This document shows, piece by piece, positions 34,507 through 45,535 of a stretch of DNA of 64,000 nucleotides; position 1 is the stretch's first letter, and every line of letters starts with the position of its first letter. The stretch covers positions 85,778,907-85,842,906 of the forward strand of contig CM056744.1 in NCBI GenBank assembly GCA_029851415.1, written 5' to 3'. The position numbers and the translations under genes were made by a program. The notes beneath the pieces are model-generated. The model did not search any database. It worked only from the letters and a program-made list of their open reading frames with translations, and had not been told where the DNA came from. The stretch comes from Eretmocerus hayati. Taxonomy: Eukaryota; Arthropoda; Insecta; Hymenoptera; Aphelinidae.

Positions 34507-35739
34507 TAATTTCAACGAAAAAGAAAGTACCCTATATTTTGAGTTTTTCTTTCGAGGCAGCATTTCAGAGAGATTCGGGTCATCTGAAAGGAGGTTTTTC
34601 CAACAATATCTATTGTTTGATTAAGAGAAAATTTTGATATAGTCGGTTTAAAGATGATTGAACTGGAGTCCTTTGTGGAAATTTCCTTCCCCCGGAAAAA
34701 TTTCCATATGAACAATGTTTTACGGATTTCATGAAAATTTCGTATCAGCCAATCGATTCAGAATGGCGCATAAGTAAGTCTTTAGGTCATTAGAATTGAG
34801 ATAAATTAGTCGTAAAGGATGATACGAGAGAAAAATGGATATTAATTCTAATTTTCTACTACTTTTTGAGTTATTCTTTTGAGGAAGCTTCTTATAGAGA
34901 TTCAGGCCATCTAGACTGAGGTTTTTTTAACAATATCCATCGTTTGATTGAGACGGAATTACGATGCAGTGGGTTTAAGAAGGGTTAAAATGAAATTTTT
35001 TGTGAAAATTTTGATTTTTTCGGAAATTTGAGATTTGTGAAGACTCAAATGAATTTCGGTATTAACCAATCGATAGATAATGCAGAAAAAACCATTCATT
35101 AGGTCATTGAAATCGAGATAAATGAGTCATAAAAGAAGGTACGAGGAAAAAATGAATATTAAGAAAAATTTCCCATTATTTTTTCAGTTATTCTTTAGAG
35201 GAAGTTTTTTAGAGAGATTTGGGCCTTCTAGTCTGAGGTTTTTTAAACAATATCCATCGTTTGGTTGAGACGGAATTTCGATTTAGTGGGTTTAAAAAGG
35301 GTCAAAATGAAATTTCTGGTGGAAATTTTGATTTTTTCGAAAATTTGAAATCTGTGAAGATTTTATAAAATTTCGATATTAACCAATCGATAGATAATGC
35401 AGAAAAAACCATAGTTTAGGTCATTGGAATTGAGATAAATGAGTCATAAAAGAAGGTACGAGGAAAAAATGAATATTAAGAAAAATTTCCCATTATTTTT
35501 TCAGTTATTCTTTAGAGGAAGCTTTTTAGAGAGATTTGGGCCATCTAGTCTGAGGTTTTTTTGACAATATCCATCGTTTGGTTGAGACGGAATTACGATG
35601 CAGTGGGTTTGAAAAGGGTTAAAATGAAATTTTATGTGAAAATTTTGATTTTTTCGAAAATTTGAGATCTGTGAAGATTTTATAAAATTTCGGTATTAAC
35701 CAATCGATAGATCTTGCAGAAAAAACCATAGTTTAGGTG
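34507..35739 (+). repeat. 317 bp tandem repeat, about 3.9 copies
   Basis: The same phrase recurs at 34824, 35141 and 35459 (ACGAGG/ACGAGA anchors), spacing 317 and 318. Each unit carries GGTTTTTTTAACAATATCCA, ACCAATCGATAGAT and TCGAGATAAATGAGTCATAA versions. The first unit (34507-34823) is much more diverged, the middle two are close, and the last is cut at 35739. A relative of the ATCAACCAATCGATTCAG phrase also occurs singly at 57480. No coding sense. Confidence 0.85.
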
Positions 35740-35955
35740 ACTCAATTCGTGGTGAGACCGTGTGAGAAAAAGATATTTATGTATTAAAAGTCGAAATTCG
35801 AGCACTTTTGCTTGAAAAAGCCCATGGATCAAATTTGACTGGGAGCCGAAAGCTGCCAAATCACTGGGCTCTCAGAAATTGGATTCTTCACAACTTGTAG
35901 AAAGCCAAAAATTGATATGCTGAACAGAAAAAGAGAAAGCGTGTCCGATAGAAAA

Positions 35956-35976
35956 CAACACACACACACACACACA
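35956..35976. repeat. CA dinucleotide microsatellite
   Basis: About ten CA units just downstream of the 317 bp array. Confidence 0.85.
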
Positions 35977-36406
35977 TACACGGAAAAAGGGGTGCAAAGA
36001 TGAGTCTCTGACGGGTTTGGAAGGGCATTAGGAGGAAAAATGTTACCTACATTTGATAGATTTTGGCGAGAGGAAGAGAATGGTCTTTGGCTTTTTTAGA
36101 TAAAAGGAATTTTGTTGAATAATATGTTGGTTTTAATGAAAAATTTGATCAAATTTTCGTTGGGGTGAAAACAAAGCTTTCTCTTTAGAGAAAGCAAAAA
36201 TAATGACCTGGACCGAGGAGAGATGACGTCCAGTAAAACCGTTGTCAACAGTTTTCGATTAGATTTTTCTCAACTTATCTTAGTGAATCCGATTCTTTGT
36301 CTCAAAACCTTTGAAATACGTACTGGGAAATTGCGAAAGCCTAATCAGAATATATTTCATGAGCAAAATACGGAGATCATCTGTCAAACGCGAAGGGCAA
36401 TATGGG

Positions 36407-36785
36407 GGAGTACCCAACATGCCCCATGTGATTATCTTGGAAGGGGTTGCTTATGCCTTCTTAACCTTTTAGAATGTGTTCTATGTGTCAAAATGAGCCG
36501 GAAATAGTGTTTTAAACCAACAAAAAGCTCTAAATGTGGTTGCTCGCTAATAAAAACGGTTTCATGCATTTCATTGCCGATTTACATTATTTCAAAGGAT
36601 GAGCTATGTTAAGTACAATCTCTTGCGAACTTGCGAATAATCACTTGAGAGAATCGTGATTGCTCGGATCTGGTTATTTAAAATTTAACTCACTTCAGCT
36701 CGTTTTGAAGATTTTGAAACAAGCTTCAAAATGATTTGAAGCGCGTTGAAAAATGATGGTAGGCGAGGTATGTTGGGTTCGCTTA
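36407..36785. repeat. Possible MITE with CCCAACATGCCCC end
   Basis: GTACCCAACATGCCCC on the left is answered by ATGTTGGGTTCGC on the right. A direct relative of the left end (GTACCCAACATGGCCCC) sits at 34352, on the other side of the 317 bp array. Confidence 0.45.
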
Positions 36786-37859
36786 CATTATGATATTCGA
36801 ATAAGGCCTAACTTTTTACATATAGAAAAAAAAGGCCTAACTTGACGTACAAGTGGGATGAAAAAATTTTCTCTGTCAACGAAATATCCAAAAATTACCT
36901 TCATTCATGCAGTATGTGAAATAACCCATAACCACGGCCAACGTGATGATTTAGACATTGAACTATGATCAGAGGTGTGAAAATTTTTCAAATGTTCTAT
37001 ACATCTTTCTGAATTCGTCATGATAATTATCACCATGTATCATATTTATGATACCTGAATAATGCTCAGCCGATTCCAAAATATTTGATCAAACAGAGAT
37101 CAGTTATCTTGATGACCTGACATTATTAATGATTTGAGTAGATCAATCTTCCAGAAAATGTATGAAATTTGCTAAAAGTTCTTGATTTTCTACTCAGTCT
37201 AAACTTCGTAATAAGATGAGCGACGCCAGAATCCAATAAAATCGAATAGACAAACGATTTGTGAACGTTTATGTAATCAATGAGATTATTTTCAGTTCTC
37301 TCGAGACGCGTTGAGTCGCAGATGTTTCGGGAATCGAGATATTCAAATAAACGCTCGATTTGAAACGCTGCTACATTTCTCCTTTCAAGACAACCTTACC
37401 GTTTAGCTTACGAAGTATATTTGAATTCAACTTCGATCGTGACGTGCACGGAATTGCTGTTCTGTTTGTTCATTTGCATTATCAGACTCTGTGTGGCTTC
37501 AAAGAGCTAACTCTTGTTAATTCACGCAACTGTGTTAGTGCAAACCAAGCAACTAGCTTGGATCAATTCAACCAATATTAATTACTGCTCACAATTTTGT
37601 GCTTCCAGTTCTTCCATTCTTACCCTCATGAAAATAGGCTCAGCTTTATCATTTCCATGTTAACTTTTCATTTCATTCGATAGGGATTCTCTCACTGAGA
37701 TTCTACATTCTATAACACGTGAGACTGATTTCTATACAATTATGAAGATTTTAGTCATGTCATCCTACAAGAGCAGATATTTGAATCTCAACTTCACATC
37801 CCAGAACTACAGTCCACAGTGTATTATTATGTTGAGGAGTCTGATCATCATAATTGCAA

Positions 37860-38020
37860 GACTTTGCTCTGCTGTGATGTATTGAGAAAGGATCATCAAA
37901 GAATGTATGAGCTGATCTAGGATTCTTTAGAATCTCTTTAGGCATTTCACACTGCATGCCAGTAACGAGTCTCCTTACATTGTTTGTCAAGACAAAATGA
38001 TTAAATTCATTTTAGTTTAG
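37860..38020 (-). pseudogene. Yellow/MRJP last-exon fragment, 3' half
   Basis: On the minus strand the frame reads NEFNHFVLTNNVRRLVTGMQ, then CEMPKEILKNPRSAHTF and DDPFS. It matches the intact last exon at 45260-45535 (NEFNYFVLKKNLKEFVKGTK, CEVPQKILNNPRAVYDF, DDPFS). It begins exactly at the Leu-Asn codons where the fragment at 41281-41424 stops, has a stop codon at the third position, and is bordered by the 3.3 kb repeat element. It is therefore half of a disrupted duplicate exon. Confidence 0.8.
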
Positions 38021-38439
38021 AACTAGCGTTTTTGCCTTACTCGCTACCGCTCGTTCGGCTTGTAAATGTTCTTGATAAGTCATAGGCACCAGAAATGCTT
38101 CTATAGTTCAATAAGAATAGTTGTAAAATAATGATTGCTGATCAATTCAAGGTGTCTAAGAAAAGTTTTAAAATAGTTCGCAAAATTGGTATTGTGTCAA
38201 ATCATACTGACTAATGGTGGAGATATAACTTCAAGTAAGCAACAATGAATATTGCGGGATTGCATATTTTCTTTTCAATTAGCTGAGCTGGTATATCTTT
38301 GATCAATTGATTAGGCTGAAAAACTTCCGTTACATGGCGTGAATGTAAAGGGTTAATCAAAGCGATGTGAATTCAATTCATTGTGCAGTGTGCATAAGTT
38401 GACCGTTGATCTCCGGACTTGGTGCATATAAGAGCAACT

Positions 38440-38815
38440 ACAAACTAGACCAAATTAGGCCAAACTAGACCGAACTAGACCGACCTGATTGGACCAAACC
38501 AAACCGAATTAGACCGACCTAGATTGTACTAGACCTAATTGGACCGAACTAGATCGTATTAGACCATACTAGACTGAACTAGACCGAATTAGACCGGAGT
38601 AGGCCGAACAAGACTTAATCACCCCAAACTAGACCGAGCTAGACTTAATTAGACCGAACTGAACTGATATAGATCGAATTGGCCCGATCTAGACCCAACT
38701 ACACCGAGCTAGATCGAAAAGGACCAAATTAGACCGACCTAGATAAAAGTAGACCGAATTGGACGGAACTACACCGTATTTGATAATACTTGACTGAAAT
38801 AGACCGAATTAGACC
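38440..38815 (+). repeat. TAGACCGAA minisatellite
   Basis: Units of about ten bases (tagaccgaac, tagaccgaat, tagaccgacc) repeat for about 375 bp and resume at 39260-39480 after an interrupting 445 bp that includes two hairpins. Confidence 0.85.
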
Positions 38816-38866
38816 TTCTCTCATTGCTCGAGCTTTTCAAAGTGGTAGACGAGCAATGAGAGTTTA
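38815..38866. repeat. Short hairpin with CTCTCATTGCTCG arms
   Basis: CTCTCATTGCTCG pairs with CGAGCAATGAGAG around a short loop. It interrupts the minisatellite. Confidence 0.6.
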
Positions 38867-39099
38867 CCACTGACACGCGGCTCAAGTGGCCGAATGTTCG
38901 ATGGTTAGAACGTCTTTATATACGGAAGTTCATCTTCGGTAAGCGCTTGAGAGAAAAGTGATTTTAACCCGCTATTTCTATTTGATTTCTCACCATTTTT
39001 ACTTTTGGCAGGTCTTCCGCCTTCTGCCGGAGATATATATATGATTAATTATGACACTCGATCGATATGATCGGATATCGTATTCATCACTCGCGGGAA

Positions 39100-39270
39100 T
39101 TTCAAATTATGGAAGTATATTTGATCGGTCTTTGCGAGTTAAAGTCAGCTGGTATTTCTGAAATTGATCGAGAGTGGAAAAAAATCCATTCTCGATTGAT
39201 GCCAAAAATTTCAGCAGTACCAGCTAACTTTAACTCGCAAAGACCGATCAAATATACTTCTTCAATTCGA
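39100..39270. mobile_element. Foldback MITE inside minisatellite
   Basis: The arm GAAGTATATTTGATCGGTCT continuing TTGCGAGTTAAAGT is mirrored by ACTTTAACTCGC…AATATACTTC. The inner arms CAGCTGGTA/TACCAGCT also pair. It is about 170 bp and splits the TAGACCGAA array. Confidence 0.7.
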
Positions 39271-39480
39271 ACTAGACCTATTTTAACAGAACTAGACCGA
39301 ATGAGACCTAATTACCCCGAACCAGACCGAGCTAGACCGAGCTAGACTCACTTAGACCGAAGTCGACCGAATTAGACTAAAGCTAACCTAATCAGAAAGG
39401 AATAGACCGCATGAGAATAGGTTAGACCGAATTTGACTCAATAACGCCAATCTGGACCAAACCAGACCGGACTATACCAT
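39260..39480 (+). repeat. TAGACCGAA minisatellite, second block
   Basis: This continues the array at 38440-38815 with the same unit, including longer CGAGCTAGACC variants. It is followed by CCATCCA-type tracts up to about 39600. Confidence 0.8.
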
Positions 39481-41280
39481 TTCAGCCCGGTACTTCCCAC
39501 CCCCATCCCCGTCCCCATTATCATCCCCAACCATCCATCCACTCATTAATCCACCCATTCATTCATCCATGCACCTCCTACCCATCACCCTTATACAACC
39601 TCTTATTATACCGGATTGAACAAATTAAATCTAGACTGCCTAGTATAACTTTGCAAGTTTTGAATTAATTTTGTTCTAAATATAAGTGTTGTGGTTTGGT
39701 GATTTTATGTAGTAATCTCTCTTTGTCATTCATTAAAGTAAAATATTCTGATAGTAAACCTAACGAAATTGTTGCAAAGCGTTGCAAGCAATAACTGGGT
39801 GCTTACTTCTTGAAGTTACCAAATGAGAATTTCAAGTTTACCAACATCCTATTTTTTCGTCTCATTCCATCACCAGCGTTGCCAGAAATCAGTCAGTTCC
39901 CTGTATAAAACAGCTACTCTTTACAAAAGCGATGAATGCGCACACATTGCATGTAATATCAATCAATAAAGAACGCGCGAATCATCAGAAGCCAATAGAA
40001 TCTGGCATTTAAAGATATTTGACTTTGAGAATACTTATATTGTAGAGCTTAAAACATGTCATCAATGAATGACCTATTTCCACTATGTTTTCTCAGCATG
40101 AGCCCTTGTGGGCAATACCAAAGTCTGTAACTCTAAAGCCATTGAGCATCCAACTGTACACCTTCAGATATCGTCTTTGGGGGTTGGATGAGACTGTTGA
40201 CCAAAACCAGAGACCTACATCTCGTGCACCCCTGGTTAGCTCAAATCGATATAAGTTTCGCAAAAAATTTACGTTATTTTTGTGCCTCCACGCTACTTCT
40301 CTGCATCATTGCCATAATCCATAACCAATCACTCACCAACCTACCCATGACCCATACGGCCACCCGACCACGGACCCACCCACCCATCTACCCACTCATC
40401 CACCCACCCATGATATTTCAGTCCTTCCACATAGGCAACCAGATACGAGGGATTCGGACGAACAAAATTTAGACTGGCGCTTAATTATTGGAAAAAAAAT
40501 GCAATGATGCAATTACATTGGAATGCCTCACAGAGTATCCAAAATAACACACGACGTAACCAGTGAATGAATTTAACAACCTTTCACGTAACTCCGAATC
40601 GAACAATCTGCTGTTACTCTTCATAACTCAATTCCTCACGACTCAATTCCTCATTACACATTCCCACCAATTCACCAACCCGTGTCCCACACGGCCACTG
40701 TTCCACCTACCCATGACCCATACGACCACTCGATCACAGACCCACTCATCGACCCATCACCCACGGATTCACCAACCTGCCCATGACCCATACGGCCAGC
40801 CAATCACCGAATAAAACCCAACTGGACCAAACTAGAGCAAACTACACCGGATGAGGCCTAGGAACACGTAATTAAACCCAATTCCAGCATTTCTATTCCC
40901 ATGACCATGCCTCATTTCTGATAATTCTTACTTCATCACAGACTCCGCAAAAGCCGTTTCTCATAACTCGGGTACCTCATAATTCGAGTTCCTCATAACT
41001 CGAGTTCCTCATAATTCGAGTTTCTCATAATTCGAGTTTCTCATAATCCGAGTTTCTCATAACTCGGTTCCTCATAACTCATGACTCGTTCTTCATAGGT
41101 GTTTATACCTCATTCTCCATAATTTGTGCCTCATACCTCTTAGCAATTCATCCATCCATCCATCCATCGACTCACCCACCCACCACCCTACCCAACCATC
41201 CACCCACCCATTACACTTCACCCCTTCCGAAAAGGCGACCTGATGTGCGGCATGTGGACGGACAAATTTTGGCTGGGTAC

Positions 41281-41424
41281 TTAATTATTATAATTCAGTT
41301 GATTTTTCACTAACAAAGGAAAGTGATTTGACATAACCCACAGCTCTTTATCTCTGATGGGAGAATGTTTTATGAGTTTTAGTCCAGATACAACTAGGAG
41401 ACGCTTGTCGTAAGCAATGGTTTC
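41281..41424 (-). pseudogene. Yellow/MRJP last-exon fragment, 5' half
   Basis: After a TTTTTTCTAG acceptor the minus strand reads 47 codons, beginning ETIAYDKRLLVVSGLKLIKH and continuing ELWVMSNHFP. It aligns without gaps to the start of the intact last exon at 45535 (EIVAQDDRLLVVSGLKIVKN, ELLLISNHYP); 23 of the first 46 residues are identical by my count. It ends in a stop where the repeat element begins. ELWVMSN fits the family consensus better than the intact copy, so it probably was functional before the break. Confidence 0.82.
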
Positions 41425-41599
41425 CTAGAAAAAATATTCGAATGTCAGAAGCCATTTTGATGCGCAGTAAGTTTTTCGGAAGCACTCGAAGCTCATCGTA
41501 TAGATTGTGACGTATGTCACTACGCGCCGAGCCTCGAATTAAAGCAACGCGGGCATCCTCGGATTCTATCTCTGGAGGTGTAAGTCGATGAGACGACGG

Positions 41600-41700
41600 A
41601 GGAATAGGCAGTCGTGGTCCAGTGGTTCGGACGCTTGGTTTCCGGGACACATGGATATCGTGAAGTCGAAGGTCCTGGGTTCGAATCTCCGCGGTTTCCA
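41600..41700 (+). repeat. tRNA-derived SINE head
   Basis: TGGTCCAGTGG (41615) matches a polymerase III A box and GGTTCGAATCT (41678) a B box, 63 bases apart. The flanks do not form an acceptor stem, so it is a SINE-like promoter rather than a tRNA gene. The minus strand gives the ETAEIRTQDLRLH-type peptide commonly produced by antisense SINE heads. Confidence 0.55.
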
Positions 41701-42356
41701 TGTAAAATCGATCGCTTACTTTTTCACGAGTTCATCGACTTTCCATAAATTCCCACGTGACAAGATCATTTCGATCGCAATTTTGATCGTATCATTCATA
41801 AGTGGGTGTGTCCGTGCTTGTGGACAAAACGGGATGAAGAGAACTTGGGGAGAAGTCATGCAATTTCTGGAAGAGTTCGCATCATTACACTAAGAAACAC
41901 AGTTTTGGGGTCGGAATGTCTCATTGACCAGATTACCATTATCTTGTGTATTATCCAGTGTAGAAAATGAGCTCTCAGTCCCTCGTAGATGGCATGACTC
42001 CTAGTAAGATGTACAACAACTGCTTCTTCTCAGATTCTCTTGACTCAGACAAAAAACCCGACTCCGAAGCTCGAAACAAGACCCAAGGTTGGCGTTCAGA
42101 TGGTTATTTCTCGTCGGCAACGCATATTTGGATACCAGGCTCATGCGAAAGTTGTTCCTGGTTAATTTGAAACTGCAAAGATTATTGCTCATACGGTCTT
42201 TGGTTTCCATGACGTGAATCGTGAAAAGAGTTGTTGACGTGAATACCGAACGATAATTAGATGTAAGATTCGATCAAGGCATCAGACGTAGGTATGGGGC
42301 GGGGAATTTTACTGTACCTTTTTTCATTACATCTATTTACCGATTAGAAATTAACA

Positions 42357-43183
42357 CCAAGTCTTGATCAACTTTATCAAGCCTTGATCAAGCAAAAAAC
42401 TCCTACTTGATCAAACTTGACGTTCTGATTTGAAGTTCCTAGGGAGTTATAGGGTTACTAAGAGTTGAAAAGTTCAGCTTAACCTCAAATCCGAGATTAT
42501 CAAACAACAAAAATGCTCTGAGATACTGCCTGCAAGAATGTGCCTATTTGTGGATCAAAACAGAAGCTCTATTCCTTCAACTTTGAACTCGAATCTGAGA
42601 ATGAATTGTAATTTACTCCTCCACGAAATTCTTGGTTGATATTTGAATATCTAGGATCATTCTTCCCGAACGATTGCTCTAGCAATGTATTATAATTGCA
42701 GTTGGAATCTGGTGGTTGCTCCAGTATGCATTGACTATCTATTGAAAACACGAAATTCACGTGATAAAGAATCACCTAAAATATTTACGAAGCTTATTTA
42801 GAAATATGAACGGTCGCTAAATCTTTTAGAGAGCGGCAAGTGATTTTTGCAGTAACCCTATCCTATCCAGGCATGGATATCCTGGACATCTAACCTAAAA
42901 AAATGGTCGAAGTCTGTGTTACTTTTCAGATTACTATAATTATAATAATAGCATCCCGCGTGTCGTTAACAAGTCTGGAAAGAGCTGCTGATAATTGCCA
43001 CTCTTCTGAGGCCACAGGATTATAACAACAATACGTGGCACAGACGCGTTCTGTTTTGCGTTGTCTGTAACTCGAGTTAAACAAACGACCAAACATGAAG
43101 TAAACATCAAAAAAGAGGTCAAGTTTGATCAAGTAGGTGTTTTTTTCTTGATTAAGACTTGATAAAAACTTGATCAAGATTGG
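42357..43183. mobile_element. TIR element with CTTGATCAA motifs
   Basis: CAAGTCTTGATCAAC… on the left and its mirror (…CTTGATCAAGATTGG) on the right. Both arms carry CTTGATCAAG and CTACTTGATCAAACTTGAC in mirrored order. About 827 bp. The open stretch at 42569-42775 lies inside and is not recognisable. Confidence 0.7.
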
Positions 43184-43711
43184 ATGATAATATTTTCAAG
43201 CCGCTTGAACATAAGTATTTCTGATCGGGTTACACCCAACAAATGATTCATCTCTGATTTCTATGACTAGTCGACATTGAGCGTTAAGAGATTGAGATTT
43301 TGGTAGCGAGCAAAACTCGTTGCCATCTGGTGGAGTAAGGCCGAACCATGTACGTTGCGAGTGGTATGCATAGAGGGCGGGCGCCGGGCGTAGCGCAGCA
43401 GAGATGTCGTGAAAGGAGACGCAGATTACGGTGGATTACGGGATAAACGAGGACATAAAGCTATGCCTATAACGTAACTCTGCACTATAATCTTGATTAA
43501 TTTACTCTGAGTCAATGGATTTGCATAATTCTGGAGATGCACCCTTGGGTATGCCCCGAACATGTCTGCAAAATTTCGTGAAGATCGGTTCGTTAGTTTC
43601 TTCGAATGAAGGTGCGAAAAAACTGGTTTGAGTCGCGGTAAGGATCATATGTACTATTGTCATCTATTTTGGAATTTCTGAACCTTATCACATTGGAATT
43701 TCAGTCCTCTT

Positions 43712-43864
43712 GGGTCCGAATTTATAGTCGTAATCCGAAGTCCGGATAAGCTAATCCGAGGCGCCACAGTCGCCAGTCCTCATAGAATCGCGAACTCGCC
43801 GCACCGATTGTGGCGCCTCAGATTAGCTTATCCGGACTCCGGATTACGACTATAAATTCGGGCC
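43712..43864. mobile_element. 153 bp MITE, GGGTCCGAATTTATAGTCG ends
   Basis: Left GGGTCCGAATTTATAGTCGT, right ACGACTATAAATTCGGGCC. The arms continue through ATCCG, TCCGGATAAGCTAATC and GAGGCGCCACA. Nearly perfect foldback. Ends and length resemble PIF/Harbinger MITEs, without proof. Confidence 0.78.
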
Positions 43865-44068
43865 TTGATGTAGCTTTAATGTTCATACTCATGACAGATT
43901 TTTTTCCAATTTTCCGTATCGATTCCAACAGGCTATTGAACTATTTTGAGCAGGATATTAATTGTTCCGGCTATTCAGTAGTCTGCGGTTGATGCGGTAC
44001 ATATCAAGCAGTACTTATGCAGTTTACATGAACATTCCCAATTCTTATTGGTATAATTTCTAAATTTA

Positions 44069-44980
44069 TTGTTAGCTCTGTTCTCTCGATCAAAATTGGA
44101 TCACGCATACTACCGGCTCAACGGAGTCACCCATGCTCATTCATTAGACTTTTTCAACTCATTCCAAGATCAGAAGTCTTCTGCAATCCACTCTGACCCT
44201 TTCACTGTCGAGATAAACACTGTTATCAATCCATCTACCAGTGAGGTACATTAGCTGCAGTCGAGGCTGCAGTAAAGAATCTCGTGGTTGTATGACCTCA
44301 CTGCATCATCAGGCGAGCACAAAAGGCGCTTTTTATCTCGTCGCACGGGCAAGCAAGTCCAGAAACAATCAATGCCAGCTCGCAGATCCTTGCCCCGCTA
44401 CTTGTTCATCGTCTTACACCATCAAGGAGCTGATTCTGCTCCCCAGAAGAATTTACTGACGCAACGACTGGCTCGCTCGTATCCGAGCACTCGTGGCGGA
44501 TGGCAGGTACCGAAGATTCAAGATTTTGATATTTGTACAGGCACTTATTTTAGCTAACTTAGCTTACATTAGTCTAGCCACTCGTCTCATCATGTCGCGA
44601 ACTGCAACATGCGTTGCATCGCACCCTCTCAAATTCACTCGTCTCCAAATTCAGTAATTTTCATTGGAAGAGGGCAGTATGTTTGCGCCACTCATGCATT
44701 TCCTCACATAGACAAGAGTATAATTTCTTATACAATCTCAGTGCTCAAGTCACCAACCTTTGTTATGGTTCTCACGTGGCCCGCTACCCATAAGATTTGA
44801 ATATCGCGTCTGCGAAACGACGATTTGTGTTGGATCGAGGGTCAGTTCGTGAGAATCCGACTTCGCATCGCGAAGCTCACGAGCTGATTACTCGCACGCG
44901 CTCTGTAAATTGCAATTACCATGGCGCGAAGCCTTATTCCAGTTATTCTTTCCATTCCAATTCTTCTGGTTTTGAGTGAG
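44069..44980 (+). other. Coding-like but disrupted region
   Basis: A stretch of less AT-rich sequence with several adjoining open frames. One runs 44069-44254 (SKLDHAYYRLNGVTHAHSL). A shifted one runs 44288-44557 (basic, ARRSLPRYLFIVLHHQGADS). A third, short frame from an ATG at 44921, begins MARSLIPVILSIPILLVLSE, like a signal peptide. The frames do not join by clear splice sites and contain stops. A decayed gene or a fragmentary transposon is possible; I recognise no family. Confidence 0.3.
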
Positions 44981-45152
44981 TGTCAGGGGCTAGGTCATTT
45001 TGGGTGGATATCCTTTAGTTTAAAGTGGAACTCGTAAGTGCTCAATTATCAGCCCACCAATTTCTCCACTCTCGGTCCTCAGCCATCCTTCCATCCGAGG
45101 TGTGCAGCAAAGGCACACACAGTCTCAGTTGATAAGAGTTCCATCCTCCCAT

Positions 45153-45158
45153 TTTATT
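45153..45158 (-). terminator. Poly(A) signal for the yellow/MRJP gene
   Basis: AATAAA on the minus strand about 100 bases beyond the stop codon at 45260. Confidence 0.55.
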
Positions 45159-45259
45159 TATATCATACATTTAACAAGGCATTCTCATTACAAAATAGTT
45201 TTATCATTGTGAAATCTAATACAGAGGATTTATTACATCTGATCTTAAGCCAAAGTTCA

Positions 45260-45535
45260 TTACTGACGATATGAAAATGGATCATCATGGAAATCATAAA
45301 CTGCTCTGGGGTTATTGAGAATCTTCTGAGGTACTTCACATTTTGTACCTTTGACGAATTCTTTTAAGTTTTTCTTCAGAACGAAGTAGTTGAATTCGTT
45401 GAAATTCAGCCGATTGGTTATGAACTTCGGGTAGTGATTGGATATCAGCAACAATTCATTTTCTTTGGTCGTAGGGTTCTTCACGATTTTGAGTCCGGAT
45501 ACAACAAGTAAACGATCGTCCTGGGCAACAATTTC
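45260..45535 (-). CDS. Yellow/MRJP exon 5 (C-terminal)
   Basis: The acceptor TCATTGTAG leads into GAAATTGTT in phase 0, and the exon ends at a TAA after FSYRQ. It carries the family C-terminal block SGLKIVKNPTTKENELLLIS and LNFNEFNYFVL, then the cysteine in GTKCEVP. The link to exon 4 is inferred from phase and homology across 4.2 kb. A disrupted duplicate lies further downstream. Confidence 0.8.
   Translation of the reverse strand, partial: EIVAQDDRLLVVSGLKIVKNPTTKENELLLISNHYPKFITNRLNFNEFNYFVLKKNLKEFVKGTKCEVPQKILNNPRAVYDFHDDPFSYRQ

Larger units (their letters stand above)
38021..41280. mobile_element. 3.3 kb minisatellite-bearing insertion, copy 2
   Basis: It lies exactly between the two halves of a yellow/MRJP last exon. 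The left end (CTAGCG…TACTCGCTACCGCTCG, then TGTTCTTGATAAGTCA) matches the element at 3315. The interior alternates TAGACCGAA-type minisatellites, CCCACCCA-type tracts, a TCATAACTCGAGTTCC run (40970-41080) and two repeated GGACGAACAAA/GGACGGACAAA blocks. It carries its own inserted hairpins. No transposase or reverse transcriptase frame is visible. Confidence 0.7.

Noticed and set aside
34507..35739. Regularly spaced repeats considered as a CRISPR-like array
   Set aside because: Whole 317 bp units are repeated, without unique spacers, in an animal genome.
41600..41700. A tRNA gene
   Set aside because: A and B boxes are present but no acceptor stem or anticodon arm folds, so a SINE head is more likely.
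42569..42775. Minus-strand frame considered as a further yellow/MRJP exon
   Set aside because: It lies inside a TIR element and lacks family motifs.
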